A stretch of DNA of 41,657 nt from Phytophthora quininea (GCA_011947345.1 JAAVTG010000154.1:1-41657); one strand, 5' to 3'; numbered from the stretch's first letter, positions 21,206-30,731 are shown. Notes: generated from the letters alone by a model not told the origin. Translations and numbers: made by a program.

Positions 21206-21426
21206 TGTTGGAACTCGCGTGGGCACCGGCTGCTGATCTTAGTTGGTTCAACCAGCTCATGTGTGTGGCTGCGACGCTAGTCGGCCAGAACGTCCGAAAC
21301 AAGTGTTGGCAGAGGGCGCTTAGCGCAAGGAAACACAGGGAGGTTGAAGAGCAACGCGTGCGAGGTTAACACACTAAAGAAACCCAGTTCTCAACTTTCC
21401 ATCAAGCTCACAAATCCGTTCGTACA
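21206..21426 (+). repeat. Copia right (3') LTR
   Basis: 221 bases, beginning TGTTGGAACTCG and ending TTCGTACA. It is followed by the right copy of the target duplication. Confidence 0.93.
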
Positions 21427-21431
21427 GCAAA
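21427..21431 (+). repeat. Copia target-site duplication, right copy (GCAAA)
   Basis: Matches 16324-16328 exactly and directly follows the right LTR. Confidence 0.9.
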
Positions 21432-21529
21432 CGATCGTCGTTAGCGGCCTGGTCGTTTTCGTTGTTGGAGTAGTAGTATTCAATACTCTACTTGTTCGTA
21501 CGGCAGCGCAACCTTCACGCTTCAGAAAG
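21432..21529 (+). pseudogene. Middle part of the interrupted small membrane-type ORF
   Basis: This 98-base segment lies between the copia right target duplication and the first repeat of the Ngaro-like element. Read in the frame coming from before the copia insertion it encodes a hydrophobic run rich in Val, Gly and Phe, then a short basic tail. The two mobile elements therefore inserted within about 100 bases of each other. Confidence 0.3.
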
Positions 21530-21715
21530 CTGTATTCCATGGCGAAGCTAGGGAATTATGTTTTCCACTTAAAGTTGTACCTCTTTGTCATACCGGTATA
21601 CCGGTACACCTCGGTAATCTATACCGCTAGCTCAGTGCGCCGCAGGCCACCAGTTTGGCCGCGTGGCGTTCTCCCCACTTCGAAACCTGAAGAACACCAC
21701 GCAAGCAAGAAGAAA
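21530..21715 (+). repeat. Ngaro-like repeat A1
   Basis: Runs from CTGTATTCCATGGCG to GCAAGCAAGAAGAAA. It matches A2 (27262-27442) almost throughout, with small differences near 21643 and 21678. It contains the palindrome at 21591-21606. Confidence 0.88.
21591..21606. repeat. 16-base perfect palindrome in repeat A1
   Basis: TACCGGTATACCGGTA is its own reverse complement. The same palindrome occurs in A2 at 27323-27338. Its place in the terminal repeat suggests a binding site for the element's recombinase or a transcription factor; this is inference. Confidence 0.7.
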
Positions 21716-21743
21716 AGGTTTTTCTTTCTTTACCAAGTCCAGC

Positions 21744-23638
21744 ATGCTCACCCGCGGAACCTCCGACCAAGCCAGCGCCCCAGGCTCCCCTTCGTCCAGA
21801 GCTGACACTGCTCCCTCGGACAGCGAGCACCCGCCGGCGAGGGCGGCTGACCCTGTCCTGGTGAACATAACTGGTGAAGATGAGCCATGGACAACGGCAC
21901 CTGCGAGACGTACAACTGAGCCTGCCCCCTGCGCCAAAGCAAGCGAGCGCCGTTGAGACCTGTCCCCGGCGCAGCCGATGGCGATGCCCGCAAGAGTAAG
22001 AAGAAGCTGTCGAAACGCACGGGGACTTCCAGTACCGTGACAACCGCCAAGAAGACTACGGAGGACGGCACCATTGACCACGAGTCAGATATAGAGGACA
22101 AGGCCCCTGCACCTCCGGCGAAGAAGGCACGGAAGTCTCCGTCTCCGTCTCCAGTGCAGGCGAAGGCGAAGGCTTCCACCGAGTCCGAGTCTGACCTCGA
22201 AGAGAAGGCCTCGGCTCCATCAGCGAAGAAGACTCGGAAGGCAACGACAGTCCCGAAGGCAAAGGCGGCCAAGGCTGGGCCCACAACGAAGCGCACCTCC
22301 ACGTCGTCCAGATCCGACGGAGAGTTCGACTTGAACGCCTTCATGGCCTCTTTTGAGCCCGGCGCGACGCGAGAGAGTCGCACGGCTTCTGTCGAAGCGG
22401 AGCCCGTAGCCGCCCAAGCTGCTGGGGCCAACCAAGACCTGCTGTTCCAAATCAAGTCTCTCAAGGACGAGGTACAGCGCCTTCGAGTGCTGGTGGATGG
22501 TCAGCCGACTACTCCGCTTCCAAGCGCCGAAGTTCCAGTCCAGCCACGCACTGTGGTTACCCACACTGCTCCAAACAACAAGGGAGAGCTGCCGCCGCCC
22601 GAGGTGTGCTATCTCACGTCGGCGAGCTTTCCAGAAGCTTCCAAGAAGGCCAAGGGAGACTACAACCCTCCCCAGGCGCACATGCTGGCAGCTAGTCGCA
22701 TGTTCCGGTCATTTGGCACCGAGTCAGGTAAGCCCCTGTCTGCGATGTCTTATGTTTTGTGGCTGCGGGAGCTAGAGTCGACGAACTTCAGAACACCCCT
22801 GCAGTGCTGATGGCAATCTTTAGTAGCCGTCTCGGGTCGCGTGGTCTGACTGTGCTGCACTTCAAAGAATCGCCGGAGCTATCGGCGCTAGAGGACGGCT
22901 CAAGCAATGCCAACTTCTCAAGTGATTTCAGCCCTCAGCATCCCTGCCCTCAGCGTCGATCAAGTGCGACGGGCACCAGGATATCCTGGATGCAATCCAC
23001 GTACTGAATGCCTTCGAGCAAGAAGTCTGGTACGAGCACAAGAGGAAGTTGACATCTCGCCCCGAAACTTCGTATCAAGAAACAAATCAGCCGAACCGTT
23101 GAACACGCCGGCTCGCGTTCGACTCACGCTTCTATACGTCAACAAGTTCATAGGGACTGCTCTGGGCTTCCTGCAGCTGGACGACCCGCACTGGTGGAGC
23201 GGGTTCTGCGAGGCGCTCAAGGTCATTGACTATCAGTCCACAGTATGGACGATGGCGCTGGTGAGCGCGCTGTCGCAACCGAAAGACGGAGACGAAGAGC
23301 CTGCGCGCGTAGCTCCAAGACGTGACGGCGGGAGCAGAGACCAGACCCGACGCCCAGCTATCCCGAGTTCCATCCGACGCCTGATCCCCATTAACCGCCG
23401 GGGAAAGAGCCGTGCCTGCTCAACGTCGTGGGACTTCCGTGCTCGGGCGGAACAAGGGAGCGCTGTGGTAATGCTCGCCGTGAACACGACTAGCCGAATC
23501 GCCTCCCCACGCGCTTGCTTGAATGGGTTGAGCGTACGTACGGAGGACGCGCCGCGTTCACTGAAGACCGCCGTTGAAGACACCGTAGGGATGACAGCTC
23601 GACATCCCCACGGTCTGAGCCGCAGATTAAGCATATAA
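21744..23638 (+). pseudogene. Ngaro-like gag-type ORF, frameshifted
   Basis: ATG 21744 begins a low-complexity Ser/Pro/Lys/Glu-rich region with nuclear-localisation-like KKAR and KKTR clusters (two similar acidic/Lys units near 22085 and 22185). A short coiled coil follows (DEVQRLRVLVDG, about 22467-22502), then a region with LLYVNKFIGTALGFLQ and HWWSGFCEAL (about 23128-23220), as in gag-like proteins of DIRS elements. The frame switches near 21950, 22800 and 22960. A Cys-containing segment around 23410-23450 could be a zinc knuckle remnant. It is one former gag by position; sequence support is moderate. Confidence 0.65.
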
Positions 23639-23753
23639 ATACATCAAGTTCTGCTGGGAATCTGCAATCGAGCTACGAAGCATGCCATACACCAAATGCG
23701 CCCCGCGAAGGCAGTACAGAACGCGGGGAGACGGTTAGGGTGGTAGCGAAGCG

Positions 23754-26180
23754 GTGGGGAGGATTTTGGCGCGCGAGCGGAAAATTTGCGGTGATGGCAC
23801 GGTGTTTGCCCTTCGGCCGACGCCTCCGGGAGCACAACACCTCGGTCCACCACCCAATCGTGTGAGTACCCACCAGGCTGACGCTCCTACTCTGAACACG
23901 GCACCTGCGCAGTCAGGCCTGCCAGTTTCACAGACTATACAGTCCGGGCCGACCATACAGTCGCCCAAGGCCATACAGCCTGTGCCGGCCATACAGTCAG
24001 CACCACAATTACGACCAACGGGTGATGTGGCCGCGGGGCTACGGACTCCTAGGGTTCTCCCCAAGCCAAACACCGTTATAGATTGCATCGTTGGCGAAGA
24101 GCGAAGGCAACTCTTGCGTCCGGTGATCAGCAGCGAGGTTGCACTAGCGGTACACGCGAATGCCCGGAAAAGAGGTGAATGCCTGTCGCAAATACGGAGA
24201 GCCGATCTGGGACGTGCTATGGCCAAGCTGGGTGTAGAACTTCCGCCCGGTGGCTATCCGACTACACGATCGGGTATATCGGGCCCTGAGTACCTATTGG
24301 ATAGTCCAATGCAGAAGGCTCTCTCCGAGTATGTACGTCGTTCCGGTGCTTCACTTCCGGAGTTTGTGGAACTTGTGCGAGGCCAAACGAGTAGCGACTA
24401 TCGCCCAAACAAAATTTGGTTCCTGCGATACTGAAAAAGGCTTGCCACGGATACGAGCATCTGGATGAACTTCTGAAAGTCGTGGAAGGCGGCGTCGAAG
24501 TGTGTTTGCGCAAAACTCCGCCACGCCAAACGCAACGACCGCCAAACCACAAGTCCGCGAAGGAACGTCTTAATGTGCTCTGCAAGAACATCAGGAAAGA
24601 GCAGGACGCAGGACGCTGTCTAGTCCTTGACAGGGATCTTCTTCAACTGTGGCCCGAGGTTATCATCAGCCCGTTTGGGGTCGTTGACAAGGGCGGTGAG
24701 GACGCTTCGGTATCAGGCCGTACTATTCACGATCTATCGTTTCCCGAAGGTGAATCCATCAACGACCTCACGCACCAAGACAGTATAATCAAGCCGGAGT
24801 ACAATCACTGTGATGCTGTGGCTACCGAGATTATGAAGTCGAAGCGTGAACATCCGGCCGCACGGGTCTGTGTGATGGCTGGCGACGTCGCCTCAGCTTT
24901 CCGCAACATCAGCATTCACATCAAAAGTGTGCACCTTTTCGCCGGCCATATTGAGGAGGAGGATGTCATCGTTATCGAACTGGCCGCTCCATTCGGGTGG
25001 ACTGGATCCCCAGGGCTCTATGAACTTGCCGGTGGAGCCATAGCGCATGTTCATGGATCTCACACCAATAGCGTATTCCCGAGAGGCTTCTTTAACTACC
25101 ATTGGGTCGACGATCACATCAATGTTTCAGCAGATATTAGCACAGCTTGCAGCGATACCGAAAGGTCGCTACGGTTTGCCATGGTGGTCATCTTAGGCGC
25201 AGACGCCATCAATGATAAGAAGTTTACGGGCTGGATTACACGGCAGCGGGTGCTGGGTCTCGAGTTTGATACCATTGCGGAAACAGTGCCAATGCCAGCC
25301 GCAAAAATAGCAAAGGCGCGAGGTATCGTGGCATCGGCCTACTCAGCATCAAAACTGTCAAGACAGGCGTACCGATCTCTGATGGGTAGCCTTCGTCACG
25401 TGGCAACTTGCATTCGGGCTGCACGCCCATTTCTCCAGCGTTTCCGCCAGCGTGAATCGCATCTGCATCGCTTCCAGAGTGTTTCAGTTACGCACGACAT
25501 GAAGCAAGATCTGAGGTGGTGGTGGCTCGTACTACACATCTCATCTAAACGGGGTTTCGCTGGAGTATTTCAACTCTCTTCCAGTGCCGGATATTGTTAT
25601 GGAAATGGATGCGTCTGATTACGGGTTATGTGCTCTGGACGTCACATCACAAGAGGCTCTCACGTATCAGTTCTCAGGACGAGAACGCGTACTAATCGCG
25701 GCGTTCAAGAACGGCATACAGAACAGGTTCGACATCAACTTCCGCAAATTGCTCTCCTGTGCTTTTGCGGTCCAGGTGTGGGGCCCCCGATGAAGCACCG
25801 GTGTCTCAAACGGCTCTTGCCCCCGTTATGTCCAGTTCCGTATTGACAATACGTCTGCGGTGGCTTGGCAAAACAAGCTCTCATCACGAAACCCGCGTGC
25901 CCAAGTGATCATCCGACTTTTATGCTGGTGGGAGACATCACTACAACTACGTTTCTCGTCGTCCCATGTGGCAGGTGTCGACAATGACCGGGCTGACTCT
26001 AGCTCCCGCACCGCCGCTAACCCATCATACGTAGCTAAGTTTTCATCACTAACTGCTGGATGGCGACAGATAACACCTCCGGTGGACGTTCAGGAGCTGA
26101 CCGATATCTGGCTGCGTATCTCCGCGCTCACTCCGTTGCCGATTCCACATTTGACCAGTACAGAAGATCGTTAGCCAAGT
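23754..26180 (+). pseudogene. Ngaro-like reverse transcriptase and RNase H, frameshifted
   Basis: The first part (23754-24434) has a Pro/Gln-rich segment with about five CATACAGTC-like units (TIQS/AIQP motifs, 23935-24005) and a conserved pre-RT region. The reverse transcriptase is in 24416-25618, with SGRTIHDLSFP at about 24713-24745 and the catalytic WVDDH at about 25102-25116 in place of the usual YxDD, a form found in DIRS-type enzymes. The frame then shifts near 25590 and again near 25800. RNase H follows, with MEMDASDYGLCA at about 25599-25634 and FRIDNTSAVAWQNK at about 25832-25873. The domain order and WVDD motif separate it from gypsy and copia. Confidence 0.8.
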
Positions 26181-27195
26181 GGTCGGCTTGGGCGTCACGC
26201 CATGGAATCCCGCCGTCTTTGGCTGGAACTCCCTTAGCGGCTCAAGTGCAGCACATCTCCGACTTTGTTCTCCACGGCTTTCGTTATGGGTTTGGATCTG
26301 GTGGGCCTATTCGCAGTGATTCAATCATGGCGGTGCTGCTCGGCGTGCGGCATTTCTTTGCGGCTGTCGGCCTTGAGTTCCCTATAGCGCACCCGCACAT
26401 CCGAATGCTCCTCAAAGGAATACGTCGCCTCGATTCTCCTCCGCTGCGGAAGGCACCCGTGTCGCTCGAGCTCTTCGAAGTCTGCTTTCGCAGCCTCTCG
26501 ATGTCTGAGCCCTTTAAGCAAGCCTTGTGGGGGGTCATGTGCTTGGCGTTCTTTTTCCTCATGAGACGCTCGGAAATCGTGGCGATATTCAATGGGTCAT
26601 TCAAGTGGTTTGCTGTTCGCGCAAAAGACATCGCAGTCCTCGATGCAAACGGCCATCCTACGCTACACCCGCCGGAGTGAATCTGTGTGTCTGCGGCTAA
26701 TTGGGTCTAAGATGAATCAGGGCAGCTCTCCCACCACAAGAATGCTCTCGCGATCCGGCCACAAGTTCCTGTGTCCGGTGTTTGGGACTGCTTCTTCTCC
26801 AAGCCCGGAAAAATCTACCAATCGACATCCCGGCGGCGGTGTATCTGACATGTCACCGTAGACCGGCCTGAATTTCTACGGCTGATGTGGCAGCGGCGAT
26901 CAAGCAAGCCGCATGCAGATCCGGCCACGACCCGTGTCGCTTCAGCTCGCACTCCTTACGAGCTGGTGGGGCAACCCATATGTACCGTTCCGGTACAGAT
27001 GCGCTCACGATCCAATTCCACAGGAGATGGGTGTCAGACGCATTCAAGTCATACACCAGACTCTGCAAGGAATCGGTGGCAAACCTGTCTGCCAGCATGG
27101 TAACAGGTACACGGGGGATTCGACGCAACATTAGTGGGAATCTATTGCATGACCTTTTCAGGGGCACCGCTCTCCTCGTCGCTTTTTCGGATTGA
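26060..27195 (+). pseudogene. Ngaro-like tyrosine recombinase, frameshifted
   Basis: The N-terminal SAM-like part is in 26060-26680 (STFDQYRRSLAKWSAWASRH), reaching the first catalytic arginine in FFLMRRSEIV at about 26551-26580. The frame shifts near 26670 and twice before 26887. The C-terminal part carries FSSHSLRAGGATHMY (the H-x-x-R box, about 26941-26985), then FHRRWVSDAFKSYTRL with the probable nucleophilic tyrosine near 27054. The usual HGRW is HRRW here. The stop (27193-27195) lies inside repeat B1. This enzyme would integrate the circular cDNA by strand exchange, which explains the lack of a target duplication. Confidence 0.8.
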
Positions 27196-27261
27196 GCTGA
27201 TGGTCATTGCATACGCTCCCACTAATATATACTTCGATTGACCCCGGTAAAGAGTGGAAAG
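27167..27261 (+). repeat. Ngaro-like repeat B1
   Basis: Runs from about CACCGCTCTCCTCGTCGC to GAGTGGAAAG and matches B2 (27444-27538) with a few differences (for example CATACGCTCCCAC against CATAAGCTCTTAC). It overlaps the end of the recombinase frame. Confidence 0.85.
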
Positions 27262-27442
27262 CTGTATTCCATGGCGAAGCTAGGGAATTATGTTTTCCAC
27301 TTAAAGTTGTACCTCTTTGTCATACCGGTATACCGGTACACCTCGGTAATCTATACCGCTAGCTCAGTGCGCCGCAGATCCAGTTTGGCCGCGTGGCGTT
27401 CTCCCTACGAAACCTGAAGAACACCACGCAAGCAAGAAGAAA
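27262..27442 (+). repeat. Ngaro-like repeat A2
   Basis: Matches A1 from CTGTATTCC to AGAAGAAA and directly follows B1. It contains the second copy of the 16-base palindrome (27323-27338). Confidence 0.88.
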
Positions 27443-27443
27443 C

Positions 27444-27538
27444 CCGCCTCTCCTCGTCGCTTTTTCGGATTGAGCTGATGGTCATTGCATAAGCTCTTAC
27501 TAATATATACTTCGATTGACCCCGTAAAGAGTGGAAAG
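27444..27538 (+). repeat. Ngaro-like repeat B2 (right end)
   Basis: Second copy of B, ending GAGTGGAAAG. The last five bases, GAAAG, also occur at the B1/A2 junction (27257-27261) and in the flanking DNA just before A1 (21525-21529). Confidence 0.85.
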
Positions 27539-28063
27539 ACGTTATTTTAGTGACAAAAGCCTACGATGTCTGACCTGTTTCTGCTGTATTCAATCGAGCA
27601 TGTGAAGGTTGTGGAGAAAATCTCACTGTTTATGGTCTTTCCTATCATCAGATGGGAGCAGGGAAACTTGACGGTTGCGCTCAGCTCTACAAACACACGA
27701 TGGTCCTGATGGCAAGGAATTGTTTTCACTGCAGTACCACCGAGAGAATCCTGGTGGCTTTGGCTGTGACTGACGAGGTTGTAGCTCTAGTGGAGGCTTC
27801 TCTCGTTGTTCCTGCTTTTGGTGATCGCCGTTTAATACATGGACTAAAACTGACTAGAATCGATTCGACGATTTGCTTATGAAGCATTCGTTGGAAACAT
27901 ACGAGATGTGCCTTGGGATTGGTTTTCATCAAGGCAACTCAGCTGTTTACCTCACTTTTGTATGTGGTACAAACTGCACAGCCACAAGACTTGTACAGTT
28001 TTGAGTTGGTCCAGCACAGCTCGAAAAGTGATTGGTCCCGGACATTAGCAACAGTAAGAGATT
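27539..28063. repeat. Upstream region of NLP copy 6, related to 13990-14380
   Basis: No gene is recognised. The first ten bases (ACGTTATTTTAG) end the small ORF interrupted by the two elements. Blocks from about 27640 on match the region upstream of NLP copy 5 at a moderate level, and AAGTGATTGGTCCCGG at 28026-28041 matches AAGTGATCGGTCCCGG at 35723-35738 upstream of copy 7. Confidence 0.5.
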
Positions 28064-28171
28064 GCTCGCGATGGTGAAATGTTCAGTCTCATACACGAAC
28101 AGAGCACTGTAGCTGTGGAAAGGCAAAGTTTGCAACAATCGCTCTGTTCGGTTTGCGGCATTCCTCAACTT
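28064..28171 (+). promoter_or_regulatory. NLP copy 6 promoter module
   Basis: GCTCGCGATGGTGA at 28064-28077 is the shared box, and CATTCCTCAACTT at 28159-28171 is close to the oomycete core CATTYYNCAWTTT. It ends 33 bases before the ATG. Confidence 0.55.
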
Positions 28172-28204
28172 TCAAGAGCTAAATCGAACAGCTTGGCCGG
28201 GCTC

Positions 28205-29475
28205 ATGGTGAAGTCTCAAGTGTTTCTGCTGGCCACATTGGCCATGCTGGCGACGGTCCAAGGCTTAGAGGTCGCCACCGACCAACGGCAGGATGAAAAG
28301 CAGGTCGATTCCACGCCGACCGCAAAGCCGACCCCGAAGTCGACAAATAAGGTTATCGACTTTTCTGAGCTCACCAACGTGCCGAAGCGCAAAACCGGCA
28401 AGCCCCGCAAGTCCAGCGCGAGCCAATCCGCTGAGTCTAGTTCGAGCCAATCCGCCAGCCAGTCCACCGAGTCAAGCTCGAGTCAATCCGCCAGCCAGTC
28501 CGCTGAGTCTAGTTCGAGTCAATCCACCAGCCAGACAACAAGCCAAACCGCCAGCCAAACTGACGACGTCAGCCAGACTCAAGATGCACCGACGCCAACA
28601 CCGACGTCGACCAAGAAGTACATCGACTACTCGCAGCTGACCAACATGCCGACGGTGGACCCGGCCAAGCGCAACGTCACCGTTATGCCGGATCGACCCG
28701 ATCCGAGACAGACACAAGCGCCGACCCCAGCACCAACGTTACCACCGACGCCAGCACCAACGCCAGCACCGACGCCAGCACCGACGCCGGCTCCCACTCC
28801 GGAAACACCCTGGGAAGCGAAGTGGATCGACCACGACCAGGTGAAGCCGTTCGCGCAGCCTGAGCCTGTGACGATCTCCGAAAAGGCTGGTGTTAAATTC
28901 AAACCGCAGCTTCATATCACCAACGGGTGCCACCCGTACCCCGCTGTCAACGAAGCTGGCGAGACTGGTGGCGGCCTGAAGACCAAGGGAGCGCCAAGTG
29001 CAGGTTGCAAGGGCTCTGGCTGGGGATCTCAAGTCTACGGTCGCTCTACTTGGCACAATGACCGCTGGGCCATCATGTACTCGTGGTACTTCCCCAGGAC
29101 TCGCCGTCCACAGGACTGGGCCACCGTCACGATTGGGAACACGTTATTATCTGGATCGACAATCCGGACGTCCCAGAGCCAAAGATTATCGCCGTTGCTC
29201 CGTCAGCCCACAGCGGATACGCGAAATACGCTCCTCCGCCTGCTGAGGACGTCGATGGCACGAGCGTTAAGGTCAACTACGAGAGCCACTGGCCTGTCAA
29301 CCACGCGACCGATTTGACTTCCAAGGGCGGCGACTTTCAGGACCTGATTATGTGGGATCAGCTTAGCAACGACGCTCGTCGAGCTCTCAACTCCGTGTCC
29401 TGGGGCGCCGCCAACACACCGTTCAACGACGGCAACTTCCTGCCCAAGCTGGATAAGGCGTGGAATACCAAATAA
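28205..29475 (+). pseudogene. NLP: NLP copy 6: chimeric NPP1-like protein with a Ser/Gln-rich insert and one frameshift
   Basis: ATG 28205 begins a signal peptide ([16 protein letters not shown]). Then come a Lys/Pro segment with [11 protein letters not shown], a Ser/Gln-rich tandem repeat of about 55 residues, and a second, copy-5-like [10 protein letters not shown]. From about 28598 the sequence is nearly identical to copy 5, with one extra 12-base PAPT unit in the linker. A single A is missing at 29096, inside the conserved YFPKD block, so GHRHDWE and the rest of the domain lie in another frame that runs to TAA 29473-29475. As read, the NPP1 domain is truncated before its metal site. Apart from this one base the gene would be the longest NLP here. 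Confidence 0.87.
28417..28590 (+). repeat. Ser/Gln-rich coding tandem repeat in NLP copy 6
   Basis: About three 33-36-base units of the type AGCCAATCCGCTGAGTCTAG encode [12 protein letters not shown] repeats, followed by shorter SQT units. Only copy 6 has it. Such a Ser/Thr-rich spacer in a secreted protein is a candidate for heavy O-glycosylation (inference). Confidence 0.8.
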
Positions 29476-29890
29476 AGACCATAATTGATTTCGGTGCTTT
29501 GGACGCTGCACTGTTATTTAGATTAACAACTTTGTGTTGTTCAACCATGTTGGCTTGCTGAACACTCAAAACATCAACGGTGCCAAACTTCACTGTCACT
29601 GAGAGCACACTTACGGGAATCCGCACCGGGTACGGCATAAGGTCCGAATGGTAGGCTCGGTTTTGACTTCTTGAGCGTGATCCTTCCACCTCGTGATTTA
29701 AAGCTCGGTGAGCTGCTGCTTCACCTTCGCAAAGATATAGGCGACATCTGCGAAGCATTATGGGGTGGCAAAGAGATGTCAATGGCGTGGTAAACGATTG
29801 ATTCTGCATTCAAAAAGCTTAGGTCGCAGTGTGAGCGATAGTTGATATCGTCGATCTTGGTCGTCTAGAGTTATTATGGAGAACACTCTA
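29476..29890. other. Intergenic region between NLP copy 6 and the gypsy element
   Basis: No recognised gene. A minus-strand frame at 29423-29809 overlaps the end of copy 6 and has no family features. The last bases (ACTCTACATGC) join across the gypsy insertion to DNA upstream of copy 7. Confidence 0.45.
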
Positions 29891-29895
29891 CATGC
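29891..29895 (+). repeat. Gypsy target-site duplication, left copy (CATGC)
   Basis: CATGC directly precedes the left LTR and is repeated directly after the right LTR at 35644-35648. Confidence 0.9.
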
Positions 29896-30139
29896 TGTTG
29901 TAAATATGGTCGACTCCACTCCAGATAGAACTTATCCGGTGTCGAAGGCCTTTATGGTCACTTTAGCGTTGAGGAAGCGAGTTGGAGAGCAACAGGAAGC
30001 TGCTCGACGACAAGATGTAAACGAGATCTTGTGACTGTTGGAGAAAATAACGAAGTGTATTTGCTTTAAACCCCCGCTTTGTGGTTTCTGTTGCTACTTT
30101 TGTCCGTTTCAACACCACAGTTCTAATGGGACTGTGACA
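29896..30139 (-). repeat. Gypsy LTR, left copy (3' LTR of the minus-strand element)
   Basis: Begins TGTTGTAAATATGG and ends GGGACTGTGACA on the + strand. The last codons of the element's polyprotein run into it. Confidence 0.93.
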
Positions 30140-30731
30140 CGACCTCCTTCAGAACGAGGTCCTCCTGGCTGAACGTCCAACTGCGAATTTTATATCCGTG
30201 CAGATAATGCTGCTGATTTTGTTCTTGTAGTCTGGTTGACCTTCTCGTCGGTAGGTTATTCGCTCGTCGATGATATTCACGGATCAAGCCGGGCACTGAG
30301 AGTAAGTTTGCTGTTGGTTCCCAGGTGATATCGTCTGATTTCCCCACCCACTTGCACTTGTATTGCTCTGAGCCATCTCTTTTGATTCGATGATCTAGTA
30401 TTGCCTCGATGAGATGGCCTTCGGATCCATCTTTAAGTCGTATTGTCGGTATTGTTGAGTCTCGCACACAGCCCGTTGTGTCCTTGACGAACTTCTTCAG
30501 CGCCATGGTGTGGAAAACCGGATGAACCTGCAATTCGTGCGGTAGATTAAGCTCATAACTTGCTCCATCATGTAGAATTTTCAGCACTTCATACGGCCCA
30601 ATCCATTTCGACGCCAACTTTCGTTGCACGGCGCCAATTGTCTTCGGGTTGAAATCTTTAGTAGAGATAAGAACTATATCGCCTATCTTGAATTTCTGAT
30701 CGCGTCTCCCTCTGTCGTAGTAAAGCTTCAT
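30123..30731 (-). pseudogene. pol: Gypsy integrase C-terminus and chromodomain
   Basis: This 202-residue frame carries the GPF/Y-like integrase tail (WIGPYEVLKIL...ELQVHPVFH) and then a chromodomain (IEAILDHRI...YKCKWVGKSDDITWEP). Chromodomains direct chromovirus integration toward modified histones. The piece is open but separated by a frame change at 30728-30731 from the integrase core. It ends in VVSQSH inside the LTR. Confidence 0.85.

Larger units (their letters stand above)
16329..21426 (+). mobile_element. Ty1/copia LTR retrotransposon, full length, coding region broken
   Basis: Two 221-base direct LTRs bound an element of 5,098 bases flanked by GCAAA duplications. Domain order is gag, protease, integrase, reverse transcriptase and RNase H, which is the copia order. 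A primer-binding site follows the left LTR and a polypurine tract precedes the right one. The LTRs differ at two positions by my reading, so insertion was recent, yet the internal frame has many shifts and a stop. It may have been copied in trans, or the consensus sequence may be imperfect. Confidence 0.95.
21530..27538 (+). mobile_element. Ngaro/DIRS-type tyrosine-recombinase retroelement with split direct repeats
   Basis: A 6.0-kb unit contains, in order, a gag-like frame, a DIRS-type reverse transcriptase with RNase H, and a tyrosine recombinase instead of a DDE integrase. Its ends have the split-direct-repeat form A1 - genes - B1 - A2 - B2 known for Ngaro and PAT elements. There is no target duplication, as expected for recombinase-mediated insertion. 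All reading frames are interrupted. I place it in the DIRS order with confidence; the Ngaro-like label rests on the repeat arrangement. Confidence 0.88.

Noticed and set aside
27652..27882. A 76-residue frame upstream of NLP copy 6, with a related region upstream of copy 5
   Set aside because: The corresponding region upstream of copy 5 aligns only with gaps that break the frame, so the similarity is better explained as duplicated promoter DNA.
29423..29809. A minus-strand 128-residue frame after NLP copy 6
   Set aside because: Part of it is antisense to the copy 6 C-terminus and the rest has no recognisable pattern.
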